A stretch of DNA of 64,000 nt from Megaleporinus macrocephalus (taxonomy: Eukaryota; Chordata; Actinopteri; Characiformes; Anostomidae). The notes beneath the pieces were generated by a model. It searched no databases, was not told the origin of the DNA, and worked only from the letters and a program-made list of their open reading frames with translations. The position numbers and the translations under genes are program-made. Shown in pieces: positions 14,801 through 25,289 of the stretch (the first letter of the stretch is position 1; each line of letters starts with the position of its first letter). The stretch spans positions 1-64,000 of the forward strand of contig CM038727.1 in the NCBI GenBank assembly GCA_021613375.1, in the 5' to 3' direction.

Positions 14801-15213
14801 GGAAGCAGCAGTATTACTACTGGTTTTGAAAGGGATTCTTTTCTATAGCTGTATTTTGATTAGCTCGTTGGTCTGAAAGTGCTGAGATCTATATTAGAAT
14901 GTCAGAGATGATTAATATCAGTGCTTATGTAATAACAGTTTATCCTCTTTCTCTTTTTCTTTTTCCCAGTACTGTTCAACGCTCTCCTTCTTTTTCTTTA
15001 CTTTTCCTCCTAAAGATAAGTTTCACTGCTGAAAATGAAAATGAAATATTGATACTTTTTTCTTTTGTATGGTGAATTTTTCCTGGTCTGTTTGGGAAAA
15101 ACAAAAAAAAACAACAAAAAAACCTGACCCGTCATATTTATGTGTGAATGGAAACAGCATTGTAACGGAAAGTACGAGAGATGGTTTACAAGGTCAGCGG
15201 TAGGATCATTAGC

Positions 15214-15219
15214 AATAAA
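15214..15219 (+). terminator. tnik: Candidate polyA signal for tnik
   Basis: AATAAA followed by TG-rich sequence. A second AATAAA lies at 15427-15432 and could be used instead. Confidence 0.5.
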
Positions 15220-15543
15220 GTGTATTACTGATTTTGATAAGATTTTCTGGTATTTCCTTTTTTTCCTGTTTTAATTTGGTAGAAAATAAATTGTTCAAAT
15301 TGTGGAATTTTGGGAGGGCAGGATTTCAGGGGTTCTAAAGTGGTGGACGTACGAGCTCCGAATTTAAAGAGTACCTTCACGGTTTGTTCCCATGTAACAT
15401 AAGACATTAGAACTTTGCTGTTTTTTAATAAATTGATGTATCAAATCAAACGTGGGCTGCTTTTATTCACAGCATCAGTTAAAAAGTTATCAGCAGTTAT
15501 TACAGTAATACTGACCAAAACAATAAATTAACCATTATTATAA

Positions 15544-15545
<2 letters not shown>

Positions 15546-15581
<36 letters not shown>

Positions 15582-15590
15582 GTTGTTACA
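15546..15590. repeat. (ATT)n microsatellite
   Basis: An uninterrupted TAT/ATT trinucleotide run. Confidence 0.95.
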
Positions 15591-15617
15591 TAAACAATTC
15601 ATACAAAAGAAAGTCAT

Positions 15618-16906
15618 CAAAAATCCTCATTATTCTTTTAATGATCATTCAGTTCAGTACTCAGTTTAATAATCACTACTGACTACTGATAAACTCATTT
15701 ACACCATCAAACATCCTCATTATTCTTTTAATGTTAATTCAGTTCAGTACTCAGTTTAATAATCACTACTGACTACTGATAAACTCACACCATCAAACAT
15801 CCTCATTATTCTTTTAATGATCATTTAGTTCAGTACTCAGTTTAATAATCACTACTGACTACTGATAAACTCATTTACACCATCAAACATCCTCATTATT
15901 CTTTTAATGTTAATTCAGTTCAGTACTCAGTTTAATAATCACTACTGACTACTGATAAACTCATTTACACCATCAAACATCCTCATTATTCTTTTAATGA
16001 TCATTCAGTTCAGTACTCAGTTTAATAATCACTACTGACTACTGATAAACTCACACCATCAAACATCCTCATTATTCTTTTAATGATCATTTAGTTCAGT
16101 ACTCAGTTTAATAATCACTACTGACTACTGATAAACTCATTTACACCATCAAACATCCTCATTATTCTTTTAATGTTAATTCAGTTCAGTACTCAGTTTA
16201 ATAATCACTACTGACTACTGATAAACTCATTTACACCATCAAACATCCTCATTATTCTTTTAATGATCATTCAGTTCAGTACTCAGTTTAATAATCACTA
16301 CTGACTACTGATAAACTCATTTACACCATCAAACATCCTCATTATTCTTTTAATGATCATTCAGTTCAGTACTCAGTTTAATAATCACTACTGACTACTG
16401 ATAAACTCATTTACACGATAAACTCATTTACACCATCAAACATCCTCATTATTCTTTTAATGATCATTCAGTTCAGTACTCAGTTTAATAATCACTACTG
16501 ACTACTGATAAACTCATTTACACCGTCAAACATCCTCATTATTCTTTTAATGTTCATTCAGTTCAGTACTCAGTTTAATAATCACTACTGACTACTGATA
16601 AACTCATTTACACCATCAAACATCCTCATTATTCTTTTAATGATCATTCAGTTCAGTACTCAGTTTAATAATCACTACTGACTACTGATAAACTCATTTA
16701 CACCATCAAACATCCTCATTACTCTTTTAATGTTCATTCAGTTCAGTACTCAGTTTAATAATCACTACTGACTACTGATAAACTCACACCATCAAACATC
16801 CTCATTATTCTTTTAATGTTCATTCAGTTCAGTACTCAGTTTAATAATCACTACTGACTACTGATAAACTCATTTACACCATCAAACATCCTCATTATTA
16901 TTTTAA
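15618..16906. repeat. 90-bp minisatellite, about 14 copies
   Basis: The unit contains CAGTTCAGTACTCAGTTTAA and CATCAAACATCCTCATTATT. Most copies are 90 bp. Some are about 4-5 bp shorter, lacking TTTAC before CACCATC, and one has a short duplication at 16410-16433. Two sub-variants (ATGATCATT and ATGTTAATT) alternate, suggesting a two-unit higher-order repeat in the first half. Confidence 0.96.
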
Positions 16907-17012
16907 TATTTTATAATAGGGATGTTTAGACAGATCAGTCTATTAAATCTGTACTTTTATTAATATTAATGTATTTATTTTAATCTGTCAGCTTCTAGTC
17001 CTGATTGTCCTG

Positions 17013-17088
17013 TTCCACCTTAAATAGTGCAGCAGATTCTGGTCCCTTATGAGTTATAATAATAACTGCTGCACCGTTTAACGTGGAA
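17013..17088. mobile_element. Small hairpin / mini-MITE with 23-bp arms
   Basis: The left arm starts TTCCACCTTAAATAGTGCAG at 17013. The right arm, 17066-17088, is its reverse complement at 20 of 23 positions, with about 30 bp between. Single arms of the same motif occur at 19844-19865 and 35021-35040, so it is a dispersed repeat. Confidence 0.55.
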
Positions 17089-17137
17089 TATCCTACATAC
17101 AGGTTTCTCAGTAAACGTCATGAAGTTATCTGTCCTT

Positions 17138-17353
17138 TTTAAACACTGTGTCCACTCACTGTCCACTCACTGTCCACTCTATTAGACACTCCTACTACTT
17201 GCTGGTCCACCTTGTAGATGTAAAGTCAGAGACAGTAGCTCATCTGCTGCTGCACAGTTTGTGTTCCTCTAGTTCTTCATCAGTGGACACAGGACGCCGC
17301 CCACAGGACACTGCTGTCCGGATAGTTTTGGTTGGTGGACGATTCTCAACATT
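17138..17353. repeat. Dispersed repeat, inverted copy of the core of the 25.3-27.1 kb foldback element
   Basis: The sequence from TAAACACTGTGTCCACTC to GGTTGGTGGACGATTCTC is the reverse complement of about 26617-26815, nearly base for base. This copy lacks the long 45-bp-repeat arms. Confidence 0.9.
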
Positions 17354-18169
17354 CTGAATATAGGCGAGATGTGACTACAGCGGAATGTAAACACGAAGGA
17401 AGAACGACAAACACTCACCTCTTCGCTTGACCGCTGATGTCATGAAGTCTGATTGGCAGTGAGCAAAACACTGACCGGCCGGTTTGTACTGAACTGTTTG
17501 TGATTCTCTGTAAATGTTTTTATTATAATACCAGTAAATATTAATGTTTTATTAAAAATATTATTTAAATATTAAAATATTAACTAGATTTCAGAAATTC
17601 ATCAAAAAAAACAAAACACCCACATCACCTGAATAACGTGTCTCTAATGCTGGACTGTTGTGCGGTCAGTTTCGGTTTAGCTTCATTTTTTAGCAGGTTC
17701 AGGGGAAGTCCACCAAAATAATCAGTGATCTGATGAGAAACGCTCCACTGAAACCCACCGAGTCAGCAATGTGGTGAAACCAGACAGCTGAGGAATTCAG
17801 AGCCTCTAAATCAGGAACCCAAAGTGCAGCAACTGCGGTCAGCCAATAAAAACAAACACTGTCCAGCCGCAAAACAGTCTTTACTTTTAAATTAGTGAGT
17901 AATTGAGAGTCTCTGATTGGTAATTAGTGCAGTATCAGCTGGTATCAGTTCTTTCTCCTCTAACTGATACAGTGAGCAGCTCCTCATTCCTTAAACTAGC
18001 GTGTAGGAGAACCTGTGTATCCCAGTCAGGAGAAACATCTCACTGTGTTTCAGAAGATCAGATTATTGTCCAGCGTCCAGCAAAGAAAACCAGTAAGAAG
18101 AAGCTGGAACGACTGGAACTGGAATGACAATAAAACTCTTGAATCTTGAATCTTTAACTGGGTTCAGAA
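17354..18169. other. Intergenic, no gene seen
   Basis: AT-rich single-copy sequence. At about 18125-18152 it contains ACAATAAAACTCTTGAATCT followed by another TGAATCT, which resembles the short tandem 3' tail of some non-LTR retrotransposons. No reverse-transcriptase frame is present, so that is only a possibility. Confidence 0.5.
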
Positions 18170-18610
18170 CTGACCAGCACATCATTAACACCTGGAAGGA
18201 GAACCTCAACTGAAGCACCAGATCTGAGCTCTCTTAAACTCCTGGTGAAGGTAAACCTGGACAGTAGAGCCACGACCAGAACTCCCAGTACTGGGTCTAA
18301 TCAGCTGAGTGGACGCTCGTTAGTGAGACTAATCAGCTCCAGTCTGTAGGGAGTGTAAAGACTGGACGATGGAAGAAGGTCATGTGGTCTGACGAGTCCA
18401 GACTAACTCTATTCCAGAGTGATGGGGGGGTCAGGATAAGAAGGGAAGTGATGACTCTGGGGGCAGTGTTATGATCTGGGGGGCTTCAGTGGGTCAGGTA
18501 GAAGGTCAACAATGTTATGTGGTCATAGAATGAAGTCAGCTGACCACCTGAATGAACTGAATGACCAGATAGTTTCCTGATGTTCCAGGACATCAGTGCA
18601 AATTCACTGA
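18170..18610 (+). pseudogene. Tc1/mariner transposase relic
   Basis: Reading from about 18365, TGGAAGAAGGTCATGTGGTC continues in frame as WKKVMWSDESRLTLFQSDG, the region around the second catalytic Asp of Tc1-type DDE transposases. GGCAGTGTTATGATCTGGGG (about 18462) corresponds to the GSVMIWG motif. Between them the frame is shifted and a piece of the usual sequence is missing. Further downstream, nucleotides still resemble the common vertebrate Tc1 consensus to about 18580. No intact frame, N-terminal DNA-binding region or inverted repeats were found. It is a dead fragment. Confidence 0.8.
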
Positions 18611-19060
18611 AGAGAAGGAAAGAAAGAAAAAAAGGAAAGAAGAAATGGAGGAAAGAAGGAAGAAAGAATAAACGATCAAATAAAAGAAGAAACAACAAAA
18701 AGAAGAGACAGAAAAAAGAAAGAATAAATTATTGAATGAAAGATGAGAATAAAACATGAAAACAAAAAAACAAAGACAAAATTGTTAAAAAGAATGTGAG
18801 AAAAAAAACAAATCAGAAGAAAGAAAGAAAGAATGAATGAATAAATGGAGGAAAAAGGAAGAATAAAGACAAAAAATGATTAAATGAAGGAAAGGAAACA
18901 TTAAAACGTGAAAGAAAGAAGAAAAAACAGAAAGAACATTGTAAAGAATGACACAGAAAAAAGTAAACAAATAAACCAGAAAAAAGAAAGACAGAATAAA
19001 GGGTTAAATAAATCAGAAGAATAAAAAAGACAGAAAGAAAAAAAAAGAACGCTGCGAAAG
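18605..19060. repeat. Purine-rich (A/G) low-complexity tract
   Basis: Degenerate GAAAG/GAAAA/GGAAGA sequence with almost no pyrimidine on the + strand. It abuts the eif5a2 CpG island. Open frames on the minus strand rich in F, L and S reflect composition only. Confidence 0.85.
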
Positions 19061-19074
19061 AATAAATGAATGGC

Positions 19075-19572
19075 TGTAGTGACGTAACCAAAACTCCTCC
19101 CGGCCGCTGGCGGCGCTCTGCTCTCCTGTCCGCTCCCCGCGCTGAAGCCCCAAAGCCGCCCATCGAGTCCCGGCCGAAGAAGAGCAGGCCCCGCCCCCTG
19201 TACGGGTGCCGCAGTAAAATTGCGCGCGCTCGCGTGTTGACGTTCCTTTTTTTCTTTGAAGTAAGTATCGCGTGTCGGGCGCGCGCGTCTCTCTCACACA
19301 CCAAACTCCGCTTTTCTCTCTTTTACCCGCGCGCCGAGTCCAACCGGCCGCGTCCGCGAGACGCAGCGGGCCGGTGATCCGAGCCGGTTCCGCGAGACTC
19401 GAGTTTAAAGCCAGATTTTAAGTAAAAACACGCGGAACTGCGAGGAGCTCGCGCCTCCGTTAGCGGGTTAGCCGCCTCGCGCACGGGGCCTTCCTCGCGC
19501 GCGCTGAGGATGTGGTTTCTGGGGGAAACTCTTTATTTACGTCACGTTTCAGGTGATTAAACACCTGCTCAG
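19075..19572 (+). promoter_or_regulatory. eif5a2: CpG-island promoter and probable non-coding first exon of eif5a2
   Basis: CpG-dense sequence with GCCCCGCCCC (GC-box complement) near 19190, a GCGCGCGCTCGCG run and a pyrimidine stretch CTTTTCTCTCTTTT near 19312. A strong splice donor CAG/GTGAGT lies at 19572/19573. The coding start of eif5a2 lies just after an acceptor at 21169, so an untranslated exon in this island is required. The transcription start is not pinned down, and an alternative donor GAA/GTAAGT lies near 19260. Confidence 0.7.
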
Positions 19573-21169
19573 GTGAGTGTGGGGGGCGCTGCTGGTTCCG
19601 GTGGTCCGTTTCGCGCTGACCGCTTTAGCGGAGTTCAGGTTCGCGAGCCAACCACGTTGAAACGAGGCTAACTGGTTAGCATTCACCACAGAGCGCTCGC
19701 GTGCGTGTCCGGACAGCTGGTATCGCTAGTTAGTCGCTGTTATTAGTGGTTAATATTAATTATTGATTTGTGATTGTGTAACGAAGCTCCAGAAACATTA
19801 ATTCTTGTCGCGGTTGAAATGAGCTTCTTGTTCTTGAACGTAACTGCTGCGCCGTTTAAGGTGGACCGGAAAACTCGAACAAGGAGCTAACTTCAGACTT
19901 CAGTTAGCTCGGTGGCTAACTCCGCCACATCTGGCCCGTTTAAAACTTTTCTCACAGTTCTCTACGAGCCGCTTTTACTTTCCCTACGTACTTAAATTAA
20001 AACTCCTCTTATATATGTCACGGTTTCGTTTATATATTATGAATATTGTCTTTATTAAGCCAGCTGCCGGCCTTCAGGGCGTGAAACCAGAGCACTATGA
20101 TGCGGCAGGTTAGTCAGAGCCTGATATCCCGCTCCAGTTTTTCCACTTCTTCTCTGAAAACATAGAAGTTTCGTCTTGCGGTTAGAAGTTGCGTGATGTT
20201 TTTGAAAGCAGGCCGATGGAGAGTTTCTGAGTTTGACCAACTGCGTGAAACGGATGACGTAGCCGGTTAGAAAGTTGGCCGCGGCTGGAAGGGGCAGCGC
20301 TGGAGGCACCACACCCGGAGTGTGTGACTACTTTCAGAAACCAGTTCAGTATAGTCAGGTTTATCTGGAGTGTGGGCTGCTGTAACGGGAAGACTTGACT
20401 CCAGTTGCTGGAACTTTGCAGGTCAGATGTTGGAGGATGGAAGTGATGGAGCTCTAGAGAACAGTGCTGGTGGGGCTGGATGTACCTCTCTAGTCACTCC
20501 TGGCTTTGAGTATAGGCTCACGTTGAGGTGGCAGATAGCAGTACAAGGCTGGGCTCTCCTGCAGAACCTCTGTGTTCCACAGTTTTTGGGTTTTGCTGCT
20601 TAGTGAAGAGTTGGGTCAGTTGGGTATGCATTGCAAACACCACTCTTGATTCATCCCAGAGGTCCTGGATGAGAAGTGGACTTGTGTCTCCAGACATCAC
20701 CAGCCTACCTGCGTGGGATGTTGCGGTAATGGCATCAGCAACTGCAGAGTTATTCTCATGAGGCTTTTCAAACAGACACTCTGTCAGGTTGTGGTTCGGA
20801 ACCCTTTGGCTGGGTTTTGTTTGAGTAACTCAAAGGAGACTGAGGTTTGTAATCCGTCTGTCGTATTTCAGACTATTTCCAAATGTGCTTTGGGGTCAGA
20901 TTTGCCAAAAAATGGGTTATTTGTAGAGTTTTTAGATCTGCAGGTGATTTCAGATAGTTGGATGAGCCAAAACAATTGGTACTCTAAACAAGGTCTTGGA
21001 GAGTTGGTGTTAACCAACTTAAGGTGGTTAATTAAAAGATTGTACATGGTCTGCAGTGTCGCGCATCCACAATGTCATAGTTCAGTATTGCAGTTTCACA
21101 ATACATTGTTACACCTTAATATTTATGTATTTGATGTTTCATTAAAAGTATTTGTCATTGTCTCTGCAG
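19573..21169 (+). other. eif5a2: eif5a2 5'-UTR intron
   Basis: The intron runs from GTGAGT at 19573 to TCTCTGCAG at 21169. Apart from one dispersed 22-bp motif at 19844-19865 nothing was recognised. A 150-codon open frame near 20713-21183 lacks similarity to any family I know and runs into the acceptor, so it is treated as chance. Confidence 0.6.
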
Positions 21170-21191
21170 TGCCCCTTGATTAGACCCCATC

Positions 21192-21359
21192 ATGGCAGAT
21201 CCAGATCTTGATTTCACTAGTGGAGATGCTGGGGCCTCTGTGACTTACCCACAGCAGTGCAGCGCCCTGCGCAAAAACGGGTTTGTGCTCCTGAAAGGTC
21301 GTCCCTGCAAAATCGTTGAAATGTCCACTTCAAAAACTGGGAAGCACGGTCACGCAAAG
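21192..21359 (+). CDS. eif5a2: eif5a2 first coding exon
   Basis: The exon begins at 21170 after TCTCTGCAG and carries 22 nt of 5' UTR. Fifty-six codons run from MADPDLDF to KHGHAK, and the donor is AAG/GTGACT. Confidence 0.95.
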
Positions 21360-23457
21360 GTGACTATCTTCTGTCAGACTCATATCGGCTCCTCATAGAT
21401 GTTTTAAGTAGATGCTTTCTGTTTCATGCTTCTGTAAATGACGTGTTCTTGTTTTCTGTAGGTTCACCTGGTGGGTATTGACATTTTCACTAATAAGAAG
21501 TATGAAGATATTTGCCCATCTACCCACAACATGGACGTACCCAACATAAAGAGAAACGACTTCCAGGTGAGCAACTTGCTGCAGTTGTCTGTTTATGAGA
21601 AGGTCTTACCCTGGACAGGAGTGAAGGCATGCTGCAGCGCCTGGCTGTGTAGGCAGTAACCTCAGAATTGTGCTGCGTGTTTCCTTTTTTTGCTGAACAT
21701 GTAAAATGTCAGCGTTGTTGGCGTATGGCCTCCTGTAGAGATGGATCGTCTCTGCTAAATGCTGTCTCGCATCTTCAGGTACTTGTGTAGCTTTTTAAGA
21801 ACGGAGTTTGAATTTGATCTACAGTGTGAGGTAGGGGTGGGCGATATGGCCCCACAATAACATCACAATATTTCATTATATTTTTGCGATAACTATACCC
21901 GTGGCTCTTTAATGACAGTGTTGAATTAAAAAAATATTTCAGCACTACACTACTGCAACAAAATGAAAATTAAGTTATTATTGCATATGATATGATGTGG
22001 CACACTCCAAACTGAGATTAATAAATACAAGAATTTTTTATAAGATGTAACAGAAGTGAATGGTCCAGATATCCAAATCACTCCATATATCCAGGACTGA
22101 AGTAAAGTGAATGATACTGGAGATAAAATCTGTCTCTAGTAGATATATAATGGGAAATGAGAAAAGTGTGAATTTTTCTTTTTCTAAAAACAGTAAAAGT
22201 AGTACCTGGTGTGATAAATATTGATGGGTGATATGGCACGATATTTCAGGGTATAATCTCGTTCACCATATTCAAATGTTGGCAATATTATTGTGTACTA
22301 TATGGCACACCCCTAGTGTGAGGTCCTCATGTTTCGGATTGTTTTGTTCACACCACCAGTAATTTACTGGAAGGTGGGGACGAGCAGCAGTTTGAATATT
22401 AATTTCCATGTTTAAGTTTTTTCATCAGAAAATACCTGCACATTTCTTACGTTGGCTCGGCCAATACTAGAGTGGTCAATGGTCGATTCCAAATCTGATC
22501 TTGTAACAAGCTGCAGGTGACCAGTGCTGCACATTGTGTGAGTTGGTTAAGTAATAGTAATGATCAGAACCCTGGAGTGATGTAAACCAACAGTCCTGCC
22601 TCTCCACTCTCTAAGCCCAGATAACCAAACTGAAGCTCCATTAATGCCTCGATACTTGAGAAAGAATAATGATGATAATGAACTGCATTCTAAAGCAGTA
22701 CCTTAGTGTTTGGATTCAGCACAATCTCCAGTAGTTCTGGATGTGCAGGAGCAGTTACTGTTGAATATAATTATCTGTGCTTTAATTCTGTTTAAGTATA
22801 TTTAGTATTAAGACGAGAGCACCAGCTTTTATATCTCTGGTTTGTGAGGAACTACTCTTACAGAATGAACTGCTGGTGACCGAATATGGAATGCTGGATG
22901 ATTAACTCTGTGTTCTCTCTTTCTCTCTCTCTCAGCTGGTCGACATCAATGAAGGGTTCCTCTCCCTCATGATGGATAACGGTGACGTGCGTGAGGACCT
23001 TCGTGTTCCAGATGGTGACTTGGGCAAAGAAATCGAATCCAAACATGGAGCTGGTGAAGATATGATGGTTAGTATTTTACGTTTGGTTCATTAATGTAGT
23101 GTAACTTTGTTTGTATGTGTGTTGTATGGTTATTTTAGTTTTCTAAGTATAATCAATTATCTCCATAGCAGCAGAAGGGAAGGTGAAAAATGTTCTTTAC
23201 TTGAAATGCAAGCTAATATAAAGATTGTATTAAAAGAACTTTTGGGGCGTTTCTGTTGGTCCAGTCATGGTGAAAGTAAGATCATGTTTAGGAGAGCAGC
23301 TGATTTTACTTTGTGGTTCTGTTCTAAAATTGGAGCGATGCTCTGTGTTCAGCTTGTTTGACTCCAATTAACTCTGTTCTCCTTGTGTTCCCAGATCACT
23401 GTGCTCTCAGCTATGGGGGAAGAGGCTGCAGTGGGCATCAAGGCCTTTACCAAATAG
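21192..23457 (+). CDS. eif5a2: Eukaryotic translation initiation factor 5A (eIF5A2 by synteny)
   Basis: eIF5A binds the ribosome between the P and E sites and promotes elongation through hard motifs such as polyproline, and also termination. Its activity depends on hypusine, made on one lysine by deoxyhypusine synthase and hydroxylase. Coding exons are 21192-21359, 21462-21566, 22936-23067 and 23395-23457, joined in phase 0 to give 155 residues; vertebrate eIF5A proteins are 153-155. The hypusination loop [12 protein letters not shown] is intact, with the modified Lys at residue 51. The N-terminal SH3-like barrel (about 1-84, including [20 protein letters not shown]) is followed by the OB-fold domain, ending GIKAFTK. 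The ATG has CATC before it and G after. The paralogue name rests mainly on the neighbours tnik and rpl22l1. The OB domain has diverged more than the first half. Confidence 0.95.
21462..21566 (+). CDS. eif5a2: eif5a2 second coding exon
   Basis: Thirty-five codons, VHLVGID to IKRNDFQ, from acceptor TTCTGTAG to donor CAG/GTGAGC. The preceding intron is only 102 bp. Confidence 0.95.
21832..22315. mobile_element. hAT-type MITE with 8-bp target-site duplication
   Basis: A 484-bp element starts TAGGGGTGGGCGATATGG and ends ATATGGCACACCCCTA. The termini are inverted copies with a few mismatches. It is flanked by a perfect 8-bp direct repeat GTGTGAGG at 21824-21831 and 22316-22323. The 8-bp duplication and the (C/T)AGGGGTG terminus are hAT hallmarks. 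The interior is AT-rich and has no transposase frame. The insertion lies within the eif5a2 intron between 21566 and 22936. Confidence 0.88.
22936..23067 (+). CDS. eif5a2: eif5a2 third coding exon
   Basis: Forty-four codons, [17 protein letters not shown] to GAGEDMM, with a CT-rich acceptor ending CTCTCAG and donor ATG/GTTAGT. It encodes the start of the OB-fold domain. Confidence 0.94.
23395..23457 (+). CDS. eif5a2: eif5a2 terminal coding exon
   Basis: Twenty codons, [20 protein letters not shown], then TAG. The acceptor is GTGTTCCCAG. Confidence 0.94.
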   Translation: MTVLSAMGEEAAVGIKAFTK

Positions 23458-24263
23458 GAAGAGAGACTGGGCTGCTCAGGCTGCAACATGCACCACCTTA
23501 ACAAATCTCCTGCTTTTTTGGTTTTTGTTTCGTCACCAAAGCTATGGCCTTCACAAGCAACCTCAATATTTTTTTGTTGCGATTGTACTCCCATTTTTCT
23601 TCTCCTTCCAATACTGTGCTGGACTTCTAACAACTTAATACTGTTAGGTTGTTTTGGCATTCTCTCTCAGATCATAGTCGTTTTGTTTTATTCTTTTAGT
23701 TTTTTTCCATTCCACGTTGTTTTGCCTTTAAGATCTCGGTCTGGCCACTTACATTCCTGAATGTTAAACAATGGGATCCACTCTTGTCTTTTTTATATAC
23801 AGATATTACCTGAATAGTGTGCAGAACTTATGCCTTTCGGGGGGAACGTGCATATGAGTTTTAAAGAAGGGGAAGGTTCTAACTGACATGCCTTTTTTCC
23901 CTCCCCCCTCATCATCTCTCCATCCTTCTGCCCCTCCCTTTATAGGTGCCATACCTTATAGGTGGTTTATTCCATATTCGCACTAAGGTCAGTTCTCTTG
24001 GTTGAAAGCCTTTCCCCCAAAGTGAGGTGTGTACTGGTAGTTAGCACTTTGTAGTACTTGCAGTACTTTGAGTACTACCGGAAACATTTCAGTTCTTTCT
24101 TTCTTTTTAAGCAAAATCACTAAGAAACAAAACTTCTGTGATGTTTCTAGATGCCAGTCTCCATTGTATAGAAGTGGAAGGAAGGATGTGATGGCCATGT
24201 GCGAGTACCTCTAACGCAATAGCAGCCAGCCTGGTTTTGGCTGTCATTGACAACCTTAATAAA
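23458..24263 (+). terminator. eif5a2: eif5a2 3' UTR and polyA signal
   Basis: About 0.8 kb of T-rich untranslated sequence ends at AATAAA (24258-24263), followed by GTGTTGAAGCCTGTGTTCGT, a typical GU-rich downstream element. Cleavage is expected near 24280. Confidence 0.8.
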
Positions 24264-24280
24264 GTGTTGAAGCCTGTGTT

Positions 24281-25289
24281 CGTCTCCAGTACTAAGCTGT
24301 TTATGGATGCTCTACCAGCGTGTTTGGAGTGGTTCCTCTGATGGACCTGTGGTGTTACCTGAAAGCTTTTTTTCCCGGTTTTTGGCCTTTTTCACTCTGC
24401 TGAAGATGGCAAAAAAAAAGATCAACAAATCGATCAGATCTTTTTTGTCAGGTTCTTAGTACCCGATATGAGGATGTGACCTTTTAATCTGTAGTTTTTC
24501 TGCTAATGAAGCTAATCTTTCACTCTAGATTAAACATCTCATCGCTGTCCAAAGGAAAACGAGTATCTCCAGAATGGTGAAATCTGTCTTTACTTTCAAT
24601 GTAGCTCAATGGAACCTGAGTTTATTCCAAATTATGGAGTGTTCTCATTGGTCATCATGAAGTTTTCATGCAATGTAATCAACAACAGTCGCGTTTAAAG
24701 TATGTGCTCAGAAATTTAATAAATTCAATTAATTTAATTTAAACTAGATCTTAAAAGCAGGATCACCCGGCATTGGTGTCTTGAGTTTTCTTGGTTCTTA
24801 TGTTTGTCAGGTTTTTAATCTGCTGACTCGTCCTGCTGTTTGAGATCTCAGCACCAGCATTTTCACTCTGATTAGGAGTAATGTCCAGCAGGGAGACCTA
24901 GCAACCACCTGAAACAGTAACCATATGGAAACACCCTATGAATGATCTGGGAAGTGGTTCTGCTGTGCAGTCTACAGGTTCAGGACGCTCACGTTTCCAG
25001 TTCTGTCGTTGAGCTGGTCCTGTTGTGTGTGGAGCAGTGATGGTGAACAGGTCGTGTGAGGAAGTTGGAGTGGGTTTAGTGTTGATTCCTCAGCAGGAAG
25101 GAAGGAGGGAGGAACACGGGACAGAGTTCGTGCTCGGGTCTGTCTGATGGTGTGATCCGGCCTACAGGTCAAACCTGTTAGTCAGACCTTCCTTCTCTGG
25201 CCCGACGCCCAGAATTCACTGTGGATTAAAGGTCCAGCAGTCTTTTATTTATTTATATATTTATTTAGTTATATATATAATATACACAG
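24281..25289. other. Intergenic, no gene seen
   Basis: Ordinary AT-rich sequence between eif5a2 and the foldback element. A short TATTTA/ATATAT-rich stretch lies at 25244-25285. Confidence 0.6.

Larger units (their letters stand above)
10930..15235 (+). other. tnik: Probable long 3' UTR of tnik
   Basis: About 4.3 kb of sequence without a recognisable coding exon runs from the tnik stop to an AATAAA at 15214. It holds GT-rich microsatellites (11361-11703 and 11811-11840), a very AT-rich middle (12600-13720) and a GC-richer part (13730-14800). The short open frames here are not conserved genes that I recognise. The UTR extent is inferred from the next good polyA signal and could end earlier. 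Confidence 0.5.

Noticed and set aside
13882..14829. Short overlapping frames in the GC-rich part of the tnik 3' UTR, considered as slc2a2 remnants
   Set aside because: No sugar-transporter motif or consistent exon structure is visible.
18785..19377. Minus-strand F/L-rich and plus-strand R/P-rich frames around the eif5a2 promoter
   Set aside because: Composition effects of the purine-rich tract and the CpG island.
20713..21183. 156-codon frame upstream of eif5a2
   Set aside because: It lies in the 5'-UTR intron, crosses the splice acceptor, and has no recognisable domain.
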